DNA of 35,815 nt, taken from positions 1-35,815 of the forward strand of contig CALFZO010000059.1 in the NCBI GenBank assembly GCA_937952305.1, read 5' to 3'. This DNA is from an uncultured Anaerolineales bacterium. Lineage in GTDB: Bacteria; Chloroflexota; Anaerolineae; Anaerolineales; UBA6663. How positions within the stretch are numbered: the stretch's first letter is position 1; each line of letters starts with the position of its first letter. A model generated the notes under the pieces. The model was given only the letters and a program-made list of their open reading frames with translations, was not told where the DNA came from and searched no databases. Shown piece after piece: positions 1 to 7,592 of the stretch. Position numbers and translations under genes: made by a program.

Positions 1-532
1 GGCTCAGACCCACGGCCACCCAGGCCAGCAGGAAGAGGTGCGGCGCCATCAAGTCGCGGTAAGACGGTCGGTCGAGCGCCAGCCAAAAGGCGTAGGCCGT
101 CAGCGCCGCCAGCCCCAGCCCGAAGGCCAGAGCCTGGCCGTAGCCGGTCCGCGCCGCGGCGCGCAGGTACAGCATGACCGCCAGCCCGATAAGCGGGGCC
201 GCCAGCAAGAACAGGTAAGGCAGCCCGTTCGGCCCGAACGTGAACTCGTCCCCGGAGAGCAGCCACAGGCTCAGGCCGGTGATGAGGCTGATGACGACGG
301 CCACCGCCCACGGGACCGCGCGCTGCTCGCGCGCCCGGTCAGGCGCGTCGTCCTGGAGGCGGTAATGCCAGGCCGCGTACAGGACGTTGTCCGGCGCGGC
401 GGCGTAGGCGGCCTGCAGCGCGGCGCGGAACTCCGCCGCCCGGCCGGCTCCGTGGGCCTGGCGATAGAGGCGCTCCAACGCGGCCGGGTCCGCGGCCTGG
501 AGGTCGGCGAGCAGGTTCTGCGGACTGTCCAC
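1..532 (-). CDS. Multi-pass membrane protein, C-terminus cut by window edge
   Basis: I translated this frame directly: it is open from a GTG at 532 to the left edge, about 177 codons, with no stop. Roughly the first 60 residues are soluble, alanine-rich and probably helical. At least four hydrophobic segments follow, including stretches reading AVAVVISLITGLSLWLL and LFLLAAPLIGLAVMLYL. The GTG lies 6 bases beyond the TAG of the squalene synthase-like gene and in the same reading frame, so the two are almost certainly co-transcribed and perhaps translationally coupled. I see no good ribosome-binding site other than sequence inside the end of the upstream gene. An ATG at 534 lies in another frame that gives an arginine- and serine-rich shadow product. 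I do not recognise a family. A membrane partner for the neighbouring isoprenoid enzyme is possible but is only inference. Confidence 0.7.
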   Translation of the reverse strand, partial: MDSPQNLLADLQAADPAALERLYRQAHGAGRAAEFRAALQAAYAAAPDNVLYAAWHYRLQDDAPDRAREQRAVPWAVAVVISLITGLSLWLLSGDEFTFGPNGLPYLFLLAAPLIGLAVMLYLRAAARTGYGQALAFGLGLAALTAYAFWLALDRPSYRDLMAPHLFLLAWVAVGLS

Positions 533-538
533 ATCAAC

Positions 539-1546
539 CTATTTGCTGGCGCCGGCCAGCCGCGCCAGCGCCGGCGCGCTGTCGTGCAGGCGCTGGTAGT
601 AGTCGTCCAGCCAGCGGTTGGACCAGCCGAACAGCGTCGAATCGCGCACGATGGCGGTGACTTCCTCGCGCGTCATCTTGACCTCGCCGCGCAGCACGCT
701 GACATTGTGGCGGCTGATGGCCAGGGTGCGCACGGCGAAGAGCAGCGGCCAGATACAGGCCAGCCGCAGGGCGTGCAGCCACTGCGGCAGAGTCTTGACG
801 TAGGTCAGCGCCGAGGCCAGGTGGCGCTCGGCCTTATCGGCCAGCATGTCCAACACCTGCAAGGCCTCGATCTGGTAGGCCGGGTCGAACAGGTCGGTGC
901 GGCGCAGGTTCACGGCCGCGCAGAAACTATCCGGCACGTAGATCCAGCCGCGCTCGTAGTCCTTGCGCAGGCCGCGGATGACGTTGACGGTCTGCAGCGC
1001 CAGGCCGAACTCGCGCGCCAGCGGCATGAGCAGGTTACGCTTGGAGCGCACAAAGCCCGAGTACCAGGCGAAGATGTCGGTGACCAGGTAGCCCACCCGC
1101 CCGGCGACCTCGTGCATGTAGTCGTCCATGTCGCCTTCCTGGGAGATGTCCGGGCCGCGCCGCACCCAGCGCGCCATGCCCTGCGTGGAGTTGCGGCAGT
1201 GCACCAAGACGTGGTTCTGCAGGCCGGGAGGCAGCCGGTGCAGCGCCGCCAGGATCTGCGGGGCCTGGCGCGCGGCCTTGGCGTCGGCGTCCTCGGGTTC
1301 CCGGTCAGCCAGGGCAGCCACCAGTTCCGCGGCCTCGGCCTCCCCGGCCAGGATGCGGTCCCACAGGGCCAGCAGCGCCACCTTGCGCTCCGGCGGCATG
1401 TAATCATTGTCTTCCAGGAAATCGGAGACGCGCAGAATCAGGTAGGCCAGGCTGAGCGACTCGCGCACCGCGCCGGGCAGGCGCTCGATGGACAGGGCGA
1501 AGGTGCGGCTGGTGGCGCGTAACAGGGCGTATTGATCGAAGCTCAT
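539..1546 (-). CDS. Squalene/phytoene synthase family protein
   Basis: The 335-residue product belongs to the trans-isoprenyl diphosphate head-to-head condensing family (squalene or phytoene synthase). The first aspartate motif is D42-F-L-E-D46 inside YLILRVSDFLED, closer to squalene synthases (DTxED) than to phytoene synthases. A YMHEVAGRVG block near 143-152 matches the substrate-binding region. The third block near 185-205 reads LQTVNVIRGLRKDYERG then WIYVP. The usual second motif, NxxRDxxxD, has its first aspartate replaced by G192, while D196 is kept. The ATG at 1546 is preferred over upstream starts because GAGGAG lies about 8 bases before it. The M28 peptidase stop is 63 bases upstream and a membrane-protein gene follows 6 bases downstream. 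The likely role is making a C30 or C40 hydrocarbon from farnesyl or geranylgeranyl diphosphate. Which product is made cannot be read from the sequence. Confidence 0.9.
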   Translation of the reverse strand: MSFDQYALLRATSRTFALSIERLPGAVRESLSLAYLILRVSDFLEDNDYMPPERKVALLALWDRILAGEAEAAELVAALADREPEDADAKAARQAPQILAALHRLPPGLQNHVLVHCRNSTQGMARWVRRGPDISQEGDMDDYMHEVAGRVGYLVTDIFAWYSGFVRSKRNLLMPLAREFGLALQTVNVIRGLRKDYERGWIYVPDSFCAAVNLRRTDLFDPAYQIEALQVLDMLADKAERHLASALTYVKTLPQWLHALRLACIWPLLFAVRTLAISRHNVSVLRGEVKMTREEVTAIVRDSTLFGWSNRWLDDYYQRLHDSAPALARLAGASK

Positions 1547-1609
1547 AGAACCACTCCTCATCGACTCAAACACCCCGCCCGGGGACAAGTGACGGCCGAG
1601 CCGGGCCGG

Positions 1610-2791
1610 TCACGCCTCGGTCGCGGTGGCCTGCAGCAGCTCCCAGACAAATGTCTCCGTGCGGGCCACCGCCGCCGCGTCCACGTTGGCGAACGTGTCA
1701 TTGGGGTGATGCCAGTTCGGGATCCAGCCGTCGGCCGTGTAGCCGACGAAGCTGAGCGCGTCCAGGCCGGCGTTGAGGGCCGGCATTCCATCTGTGTAGG
1801 CGCCGCGCTGCACGGCCGCGCGCGCGCCCAGCTCCGGCCGCGCCTGCGCCAGCCGCTCGGCCCGCGCGCTCAGCGGGCCGGCGTAGGTCTTGGGCACCAC
1901 AATGCCTTCGCTGCGCAGGTAGACCGGACCGGTGTCGCGGCCGGCGATGTTGTCTACGGAGATCAGGCCGTCCAGTTGCGCGCCGTGCCGGGCCACGAAG
2001 TCGGCGCTGCCGTTGGCGCCCACCTCCTCGCAGCCGGTCGCCACCACCCACACTTCGGTGGCCGCCAGCGGCGCGGCCTTGAGCTTCTCGGCCAGCGCCA
2101 GCAGCACCCCCACGCCGGAGGCGTTGTCGTTGGCACCCGCTGTAACCGGCGTGAGATGCGCCTGGACCACCAGGCCAAACATCACGGCCACCAGCGCGGC
2201 CGCGGCCAGGGCGGCAGTCCGCAAGGCCTCCGACGGCGCGAAGATGCCGACGACGAAGATCACGCACAGGGCCGCCATCGCCACGACCGTCAGCGTGGAG
2301 AGCACGCGGTAGGCGTTGAAGAATGCGGGCGAGCTCCAGAAGAGCGGCGTGCGGTGGCTGTCGACGTGGGCCAGCAGCGCGATCCGGCGGCGCGCCGGGC
2401 CGGCCGCCGGCACGACGGCGACGACGTTGCGGGTGGCTTCAGCCGGCACGAACCAGCGCAGCGGATTGTCGCGCGCCAGGGATTCCATCAGGCTGGACGC
2501 CAACGCCAGCCCGCCCAGGGCGGCGGCGGCCAGCGCGCCCGCGCTCGCGTTGGGCGTGCCGCCGATCAGCCAGAACAGGGCGGCGGCCGCCAGCATCAGG
2601 CCCAGGCCGAGTCCGAACGGGCGGTAAGCCGAGTCCACCGAGCGGAACGGCTCGACGCGCGGGGCCAGGCCGAGCGCCTCCAACTGCGCGCGCACGTAGT
2701 CATGGGCAGCCTGCTCCTGAGGTGTGGCGCTGCCGCGCGGGCCGAGCGTGACCGAGAGGTGTTCGATGTGATGGAGGGCGGAATTGCTCAT
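1610..2791 (-). CDS. Membrane-embedded M28-family zinc peptidase
   Basis: The 393-residue product has all five expected M28 aminopeptidase zinc ligands: H142 in LAHVDS, the bridging D222 in ANDNASG, E256 beside the catalytic E255 in GCEE, D280 in SVDNI, and H361 in HHPNDT. Two hydrophobic segments (about 60-77 and 86-102) precede the catalytic core. Two more (about 163-184 and 189-209) lie between the first zinc ligand and the bridging aspartate, so the catalytic domain is interrupted by a transmembrane hairpin. A second gene with the same architecture lies at 33925-35106. The ATG at 2791 (MSNSALHH) starts where family-like sequence begins; the longer upstream frame is arginine- and proline-rich shadow. 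The ribosome-binding site is weak. The gene follows the 156-residue unknown protein by 26 bases. It is probably an aminopeptidase or cyclase-like enzyme acting at the membrane face; the substrate is unknown. Confidence 0.87.
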   Translation of the reverse strand: MSNSALHHIEHLSVTLGPRGSATPQEQAAHDYVRAQLEALGLAPRVEPFRSVDSAYRPFGLGLGLMLAAAALFWLIGGTPNASAGALAAAALGGLALASSLMESLARDNPLRWFVPAEATRNVVAVVPAAGPARRRIALLAHVDSHRTPLFWSSPAFFNAYRVLSTLTVVAMAALCVIFVVGIFAPSEALRTAALAAAALVAVMFGLVVQAHLTPVTAGANDNASGVGVLLALAEKLKAAPLAATEVWVVATGCEEVGANGSADFVARHGAQLDGLISVDNIAGRDTGPVYLRSEGIVVPKTYAGPLSARAERLAQARPELGARAAVQRGAYTDGMPALNAGLDALSFVGYTADGWIPNWHHPNDTFANVDAAAVARTETFVWELLQATATEA

Positions 2792-2817
2792 GGAGAGTTG
2801 ACTGAATGGTCGCCGGG

Positions 2818-3288
2818 TCAGCCGGCCTGGGCGGAGTCGGGCGCCGGCATCACGCCGGCCACCTGGATGGAGTAGCCCGTGCCGGTATCGCGCACTTCGT
2901 GATGGGCGATGAGGCGCCGGTCGCCGGGATACAACTGCCGCTTGCGCCGGCACAGATCGTCCAGGACGTCCAGCGTCTGCTTGGTCTGGGCCGCCGTCTG
3001 GCCGCGGCCCAGTTCAAACCGGGTCTTGAGCAGCAGGCGGGGGCCGTCCTCCGGGCCGGCGGCGTCGACGTTCCAGGCGATGACCCCGAGCAAGGTCAGC
3101 GTCTGCACGTCGGTCAGGTCGAGCTCCGCGTCGAGATACGGCGCGATCAGGGCCTCTATGGCCGCGGACAGCTTCCCGGCGCCCGGCGGCGGATCCTGGA
3201 ACGGCAGCGCCCCGAGGCGCTGCTGGACCTCGGCCGCGAAGTCGGCGGTGACGAAGGGATCCGCCGGGCGGCGGCGTTTGCGGGCCAT
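2818..3288 (-). CDS. Conserved-looking hypothetical protein, 156 residues
   Basis: I do not recognise this family. The product is soluble, with no signal peptide or membrane segment. It starts with a basic run (MARKRRRP), followed by a mixed helical region rich in leucine and aspartate. A hydrophobic core sequence, LLGVIAWNVDAAG, lies near residues 66-78. The start is well supported: the ATG at 3288 follows the aminotransferase stop by 2 bases, and GAGGAGG lies about 9 bases upstream inside the end of that gene. This near-overlap implies translational coupling to the Moco-sulfurase-like aminotransferase, so the two products may work together, but no function can be assigned. Confidence 0.75.
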   Translation of the reverse strand: MARKRRRPADPFVTADFAAEVQQRLGALPFQDPPPGAGKLSAAIEALIAPYLDAELDLTDVQTLTLLGVIAWNVDAAGPEDGPRLLLKTRFELGRGQTAAQTKQTLDVLDDLCRRKRQLYPGDRRLIAHHEVRDTGTGYSIQVAGVMPAPDSAQAG

Positions 3289-3290
3289 GC

Positions 3291-4724
3291 TCAGACCTCC
3301 TCGGCGCGCTTATCCAGGAAGCCGCGCGCGAAATCGACCAACTGCGCCACATCGGCCAGCGTCGACACCAGCCCGACCGAGACGCGCACGGCGCCGGTGC
3401 TCTTGTCGTCGATGCAGCGCCGGAACTCGTCCAGCGTCATCCGGTTGTGCGTGAGGAAGCACGACGTCAGCTCCTCAGCCGAGATGCCGAGCGCCAGCTC
3501 GCCGCCGCCCGGGTTGCAGAAGCAGCCGGTGCGCAGCGAGATGCGGCGGGCGTTGGCGCGGCTCTCCACCAGGCGATGGTCGAGGAAGCGGCCGTCGCTG
3601 CCGTAGAAGTTCATGGTCACCGTGCCGCCGCGCGCAACGGTGGTGGTGGGGCCGTAGACGCGCACCAGCGGCGCGCCGTTGCTGTGGCGCAGGCTGGTCA
3701 ACTCGCCCAGCAGCCAGTCCGTCAGGCAGGTGACGCGGGTGTGGATGGCGTCCACGCCGATGGCGGCCAGGTGCCGCAGGCCGATCTCGACAGCCGGCAG
3801 GGCCAGGTAATCCAGGGTGCCGTCCTCAAAAGCCTCCGGGCCCTCATGAAAGTAGAACTTGTCGCCCTGGACGGAGGCCACCTCGATGGTACCGCCCGCG
3901 AACCAGGGCCGGCGCAGCTTGGCCAGCGCCGCGCGCCGCGCGATCAGGGCGCCGACGCCGGTGGGGTAGCCGAACATCTTGTAGAACGAGAGCGAGACGA
4001 AGTCCGGGTGGACGACGCTCAGGTCCAGGCGGTTGGTGGGCGCAAAGGCGGCGGCGTCTAGCAGCACATCCCAGCCCAGCGTCTGCGCGCGCGCCACCCA
4101 CTCCAGCGCATGCTGCACGCCCGAGAAGTTGGACTGGGCGGGATAGGCGAAGAGGCTGGGCGCCTGAGCGGAGCGCGCCTGGAGGTTGGCCTCCAGCCTG
4201 GCGGCGTCCAGGCGCAGGTCCGGTGGGACGACCGCCGTGTAGATCACGGCCGCGCCCTTGGCCCGCGCAAACTCGCGGATGCCGTTGACCGAGTTGTGGT
4301 TGTCGAAGGTCAGCAGGTAGCGCCCGCCCGGCCCGAACGGATAGCTCTCGCCGACCAGCTTGAGCGCGCCGCTGGCGTTGGACGTGAAGATCACGCCGTA
4401 CTCGTCCGCGGCGGCGTTGAAGAACTCCAAGACGGCGCGGCGGGCGCGCTCCACCAGTTCGGTGGCGGCCAGCGAGGTGGGGTTGGTGGAGTGCGGGTTG
4501 CCAAAGACGTTCTGGCGCAGCAGTTCCTGGTGCAGGCGCACCTGGGCGTCGGCGTACAGGCCGCCGCCGGTGTAATCCAGGTAGATGTGGCCCAGCCGAT
4601 CCAGCCGCGCGTACTCGGTGGCGCGCAGTTGATCCAGCGGGCGCGTGCTTTCATAGTCCGGGTAGCGCCGGCCGAACTCCGCCTCGGCGGCGGCGAGTGA
4701 GGAAGGGAGGCTGCGAGTCACCAT
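3291..4724 (-). CDS. Class V aminotransferase, Moco-sulfurase/cysteine desulfurase-like
   Basis: This 477-residue PLP enzyme of fold type I resembles the NifS-like domain of molybdenum cofactor sulfurases. The PLP lysine is K249 in SFYKMFGYPTGVG, and the PLP-contacting aspartate is D223 in LLDAAAF. The block SLRTGCFCNPG (C401 and C403) is the signature that separates Moco-sulfurase-like proteins from ordinary cysteine desulfurases. The usual further cysteine (NPGAC) is absent, reading NPGGGEL here. There is no C-terminal MOSC domain, so only the desulfurase half is present. The likely reaction is moving sulfur from cysteine to an acceptor; kynureninase- or isopenicillin epimerase-like chemistry is an alternative. 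It appears to be first in the minus-strand group 4724-1. The window also has mobA and a tungstopterin enzyme, which is suggestive but not linked in an operon. Confidence 0.85.
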   Translation of the reverse strand: MVTRSLPSSLAAAEAEFGRRYPDYESTRPLDQLRATEYARLDRLGHIYLDYTGGGLYADAQVRLHQELLRQNVFGNPHSTNPTSLAATELVERARRAVLEFFNAAADEYGVIFTSNASGALKLVGESYPFGPGGRYLLTFDNHNSVNGIREFARAKGAAVIYTAVVPPDLRLDAARLEANLQARSAQAPSLFAYPAQSNFSGVQHALEWVARAQTLGWDVLLDAAAFAPTNRLDLSVVHPDFVSLSFYKMFGYPTGVGALIARRAALAKLRRPWFAGGTIEVASVQGDKFYFHEGPEAFEDGTLDYLALPAVEIGLRHLAAIGVDAIHTRVTCLTDWLLGELTSLRHSNGAPLVRVYGPTTTVARGGTVTMNFYGSDGRFLDHRLVESRANARRISLRTGCFCNPGGGELALGISAEELTSCFLTHNRMTLDEFRRCIDDKSTGAVRVSVGLVSTLADVAQLVDFARGFLDKRAEEV

Positions 4725-4765
4725 AAGTCTTTAACTCTGTGGGCACATCGAGTTGAGTCAAGGCT

Positions 4766-4771
4766 ATTGTA
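4766..4771 (-). promoter_or_regulatory. Candidate -10 box for the aminotransferase group
   Basis: On the minus strand this reads TACAAT, the same hexamer found in front of two other genes in the window. It would give a leader of about 35 bases before the ATG at 4724. No convincing -35 box lies 16-18 bases upstream. A TTGACT just downstream has no acceptable -10 partner. The call rests only on the hexamer and on its position after the preceding terminator. Confidence 0.3.
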
Positions 4772-4800
4772 CTCTGTGTCCGGGCGCCCTTTGGGCCGCG

Positions 4801-4836
4801 AAAAAAAGGCGCCGGGGTCGGCCGACCCCGGCGCCT
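4801..4836 (-). terminator. Rho-independent terminator of the aldehyde:ferredoxin oxidoreductase gene
   Basis: Positions 4808-4835 form a perfect 28-base palindrome (arms of the type GGCGCCGGGGTCGG). On the minus strand it is followed at once by seven T residues (4807-4801). It starts 18 bases after the stop codon at 4854. The T run is on one side only, so it acts on minus-strand transcription and separates this gene from the downstream aminotransferase group. Confidence 0.92.
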
Positions 4837-4853
4837 GGCCTTGACCTGCCCGG

Positions 4854-6767
4854 CTACCTGACCCAGTCCAGCGCCAAGCGCTCCAGCGTGGCGGCGGTTG
4901 GGTTGCCGGTGGCCGGCTCCCAACCGGCCTGGCGATAGTACTCGTCCAACGCGGCGTTGATCTCGGCCTCGTCCAGGGCCACGCCGGCCGTGGGCCCCGT
5001 GCCCTGCAGGGCGGCGTAAAACTTCGGCGGGAGCTTGTCGGCCCGGCGGTCGAGGCCCTCCCGCGCGTTGAAGGCCCGCAGCAGGTTCAGGCGCCGCTCG
5101 CCGATGGTCATCAGCTCGTCCAGGGTGAAGTCGCTCCAGCCCGTCACGCGCTGGATGGCGTCCACCGTCTCCTGCGGCCCATACAATGTCCAGGCCGGCC
5201 CCCAGACGAACTGGCACAGGTCGGCTGAATCCAGGAAGGAATAGAACTGCTGGGTCTTGAGCGCGAAGGCCACTTTGTCCGCGCCGAGCGAGCGCGGCGC
5301 CTGGGTCTGCTCGAAGCCCAGCAGCTTCAGCCGGTTCATATACAGGTCGGCGGCGCCTTCTTCAATCATCGGGTCATGCTCGGACGATTGATGGTCGGCG
5401 CCGAAGGCGTTGACGGCGTAGATCAGGCCCAGCGAGCGCTTGGCCTGCGGCATGTGGGCCGGGGCCTCGGCGCCCTTGACCGTGATCAGGTAGGCCTGGC
5501 CTTTGCCGAGCTTGGCGGCGGCGGCCCGCGAGCCGAGCGCCAGCACGTCGCCGAAGCCCTGCCGCTCCGCCAGCAGTTCCAGCGCGCGGAGCATGGCGGC
5601 GGCATCGCCGAACTTGAGCGGGAAACCGATCTCGGCCTCGGTGAGCACGCCGTTCTCGAAGCATTCCATGGCCCAAGCGATGGTGGCGCCGGCGCCAATG
5701 GTGTCCAGGCCGTAGGCGTTGCAGAGCTGGTTGGCGTAGGCCACGGCGGCCAGGTCCTGGACGCCGCAGTAGGAGCCGAAGGTGCCGAGCGTCTCGTACT
5801 CCGGCCCGCCGTAGCGCCGCTCCACGGCCCGGCCGCGCCACTCGGCCTCCACCACCCGCTTGCAGGTCACCGTGCAGGCGTAGCAGGTGTCGCGCTCCTT
5901 GAGGATGGTCTCAGTCATCACCTCGCCCGAGATCGGCTCAAAGCCTTCGAACTGGCCTTCGTTGTAATTGCGGGTGGGCAGGGTGCCGAAGGAGTGCTGG
6001 AAGGAGAGCACGCCGGCCGTGCCATGCGTCTGCAGGCCTTTGACGTCGCCGTTGCCGTCCAGGTCGGCGGCGCCGGCGCGGGCCAGGGTGTTGAGGCCCT
6101 TGGCGTCGGCCAGTTTCAGGCGCTTGCTCTTGCCGCGCACGACGACGGCTTTGAGGCGTTTGGACCCCATCACCGCGCCCAGGCCGGTGCGGCCGGCGGC
6201 GCGGTTGGCCATGTTGATCACGGCCGCCAGCGGCGAACGCTTCTCGCCGGCCGGACCGATCTGGGCGATCTCGATCTTGTCGTCGCCCAGCTCCTGCTTG
6301 AGCAGCGCGTCCACTTCGGCCGTGGGCTTGCCCCACAGGTGAGCGGCGTCGCGCAGCTCGGCCACCGGCGGCTGGCCCGCCGCGCCGTCGTTCAGCCACA
6401 GGTAGACAGGCTTGGGGGACTGGCCCGTGATCACCAGCCCGTCGAAGCCCGCGAACTTCATCTCGGCCGGGAAGAAGCCGCCCATCTGGCTGTCGCCGAT
6501 GCCGTCGACCAGCGGCGATTTGGCGTTGAGGGTGGCCCGGCTCTGGCCGGAGATGGGCGCGCCTGTGGTCGGCCCCAGCATCAGCGTCAGCACGTTGTCT
6601 GGGCCGAGGGCCTCGGCGCCGGGCCGTGTGCCCTTTAAGATGTAGTACAGGCCCATGGCCGAGCCGCCCAGATACCGGCGGTAGAAGCTCTCGGGCGGGT
6701 TCTCAACCGTCAGCGCGCCGGTGGTCAGGTTCACATGCAGGATGTTGCCGGTGTAACCGTTGGGCAT
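4854..6767 (-). CDS. aor: Aldehyde:ferredoxin oxidoreductase (tungstopterin enzyme)
   Basis: The 637-residue product fits the aldehyde:ferredoxin oxidoreductase family, which uses tungsten bound to two pterins and one [4Fe-4S] cluster to oxidise aldehydes to acids with reduction of ferredoxin. The N-terminal domain opens with GYTGNILHVNLTTG, and the pterin-binding core includes NAKSPLVDGIGDS and AAGRTGLGAVMGSKRLKA. The cluster ligands are C295-x2-C298-x3-C302 and a distant C518 (DLCQF), spaced as in the archaeal enzymes. There is no signal peptide, so it is cytoplasmic. The start at 6767 has GAGGAG just upstream; ten further in-frame residues upstream are probably untranslated. A candidate -10 box TAGAAT lies about 35 bases upstream. 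The gene appears monocistronic, with its own terminator at 4801-4836. Which family branch and aldehyde it serves cannot be decided. Confidence 0.95.
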   Translation of the reverse strand: MPNGYTGNILHVNLTTGALTVENPPESFYRRYLGGSAMGLYYILKGTRPGAEALGPDNVLTLMLGPTTGAPISGQSRATLNAKSPLVDGIGDSQMGGFFPAEMKFAGFDGLVITGQSPKPVYLWLNDGAAGQPPVAELRDAAHLWGKPTAEVDALLKQELGDDKIEIAQIGPAGEKRSPLAAVINMANRAAGRTGLGAVMGSKRLKAVVVRGKSKRLKLADAKGLNTLARAGAADLDGNGDVKGLQTHGTAGVLSFQHSFGTLPTRNYNEGQFEGFEPISGEVMTETILKERDTCYACTVTCKRVVEAEWRGRAVERRYGGPEYETLGTFGSYCGVQDLAAVAYANQLCNAYGLDTIGAGATIAWAMECFENGVLTEAEIGFPLKFGDAAAMLRALELLAERQGFGDVLALGSRAAAAKLGKGQAYLITVKGAEAPAHMPQAKRSLGLIYAVNAFGADHQSSEHDPMIEEGAADLYMNRLKLLGFEQTQAPRSLGADKVAFALKTQQFYSFLDSADLCQFVWGPAWTLYGPQETVDAIQRVTGWSDFTLDELMTIGERRLNLLRAFNAREGLDRRADKLPPKFYAALQGTGPTAGVALDEAEINAALDEYYRQAGWEPATGNPTAATLERLALDWVR

Positions 6768-6800
6768 AGGCTCCTCGTGCTGAGTTGGGTTGGGCAACCC

Positions 6801-6806
6801 ATTCTA
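6801..6806 (-). promoter_or_regulatory. Candidate -10 box for the aldehyde:ferredoxin oxidoreductase gene
   Basis: The minus strand reads TAGAAT here, followed about 33 bases later by the ATG at 6767. The same hexamer serves as the -10 box of the better promoter ahead of amrS. No recognisable -35 box was found at the right spacing, so this is a weak call. Confidence 0.35.
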
Positions 6807-6869
6807 CCGGAAGCGGAGCCGATTACGTATTGTTCGGGGAACATAGCGCCCTGGGCGCTGGCGGGCGGC

Positions 6870-7592
6870 TTAGGGCTGCGGCGTGGGGGTGAAGTGCGTG
6901 ACGGCCGCGGCGGGGGCGCGCCACTCGAAGTTGTCGAACTCGAAGACGGCGTTCTCGTCGCCATCGTAGATCTGGATGGCCACGCCGACGCTGCCGGACG
7001 GCAGGCGGTCATCTTCCACTTCGGTCAGCATTTGGTCGTTGACGAAGAGCGTGAAGCGCGGCCCTTCGGCCAGCACCGCCAACTGGTTGACCTCGTCCGG
7101 CCGGATGGCGGCGCTGGCCGTCCAATCCACCAGCAGCGTCCAGCCGTCGTCGTAACGGTACAGGGCGTACTGGCCGGAGTCGCTGACCTGGAAATAGTAA
7201 TAGCTGAAGCCGGTGTGCCGGAACACGAGGCCATAGTCCGAGTCGGCTGGGCCGCTCAGCCGGCGCGCGTCCACGCGGGCGTAGAAGTCGGTGGTGGCGG
7301 TAGCGGCGAGGGCGCGGCTCCACCAGACCACGCCGCTGATGGAGGTGATGTCGAAGCGGTACTTGCCGGCGCGCGCCGAAAGCTGGCCGCCGGCCAGTTC
7401 ACCGTCAACGTCGCCGTACTCCCAGTCGTTGGCCTCTTCCAAGAAGAAATCGCGCAGGACCACGGGCCAGCGCGTGTACCCGGGCGGCGGGGTCGCCGAC
7501 GGCGGCGGGGTTGGGCTGGGCCGGCTGACGCTGAACCCGCAGCTCAGCGTCAGGACGACCAGGGCCAGGCCGGCCAGCGGCGGGCGTCTCAT
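6870..7592 (-). CDS. Secreted lipoprotein-like protein with a lectin/laminin-G-like domain
   Basis: The 240-residue product begins MRRPPLAGLALVVLTLSCGF: a short positive n-region, a hydrophobic core and a cysteine at residue 18. The lipobox-like TLSC is imperfect because position -3 is threonine. A proline- and threonine-rich linker follows (about 20-36). The remainder resembles a concanavalin/laminin-G-like beta-sandwich of the kind found in DUF1080-like proteins, with an FRHTGFSYYYFQV core and a late IYDGDENAVFEFDNFEW strand pair. It is therefore probably anchored outside the membrane and binds carbohydrate or another surface ligand; I see no catalytic motif. Its ATG overlaps the stop of the upstream coiled-coil gene (ATGA), so the two are translationally coupled and follow the VWA gene. 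Confidence 0.8.
   Translation of the reverse strand: MRRPPLAGLALVVLTLSCGFSVSRPSPTPPPSATPPPGYTRWPVVLRDFFLEEANDWEYGDVDGELAGGQLSARAGKYRFDITSISGVVWWSRALAATATTDFYARVDARRLSGPADSDYGLVFRHTGFSYYYFQVSDSGQYALYRYDDGWTLLVDWTASAAIRPDEVNQLAVLAEGPRFTLFVNDQMLTEVEDDRLPSGSVGVAIQIYDGDENAVFEFDNFEWRAPAAAVTHFTPTPQP

Noticed and set aside
38..1522. Long plus-strand open frame of 494 codons over the synthase gene
   Set aside because: Its translation is rich in arginine, glutamine and valine without domains, and the opposite strand carries a conserved enzyme with a ribosome-binding site. It is a G+C-driven shadow.
1532..2875. Plus-strand open frame of 447 codons opposite the M28 peptidase
   Set aside because: Composition is typical of an antisense frame in G+C-rich DNA, and all zinc ligands are on the minus strand.
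4725..4765. TTGACT as a -35 box for the aminotransferase group
   Set aside because: At 16-19 bases downstream there is only AGAGTT-like sequence, a poor -10 match.
6845..6859. Short palindrome AGCGCCCTGGGCGCT after the lipoprotein gene
   Set aside because: The stem is only about seven pairs and lacks a T run, so it is too weak to call a terminator.
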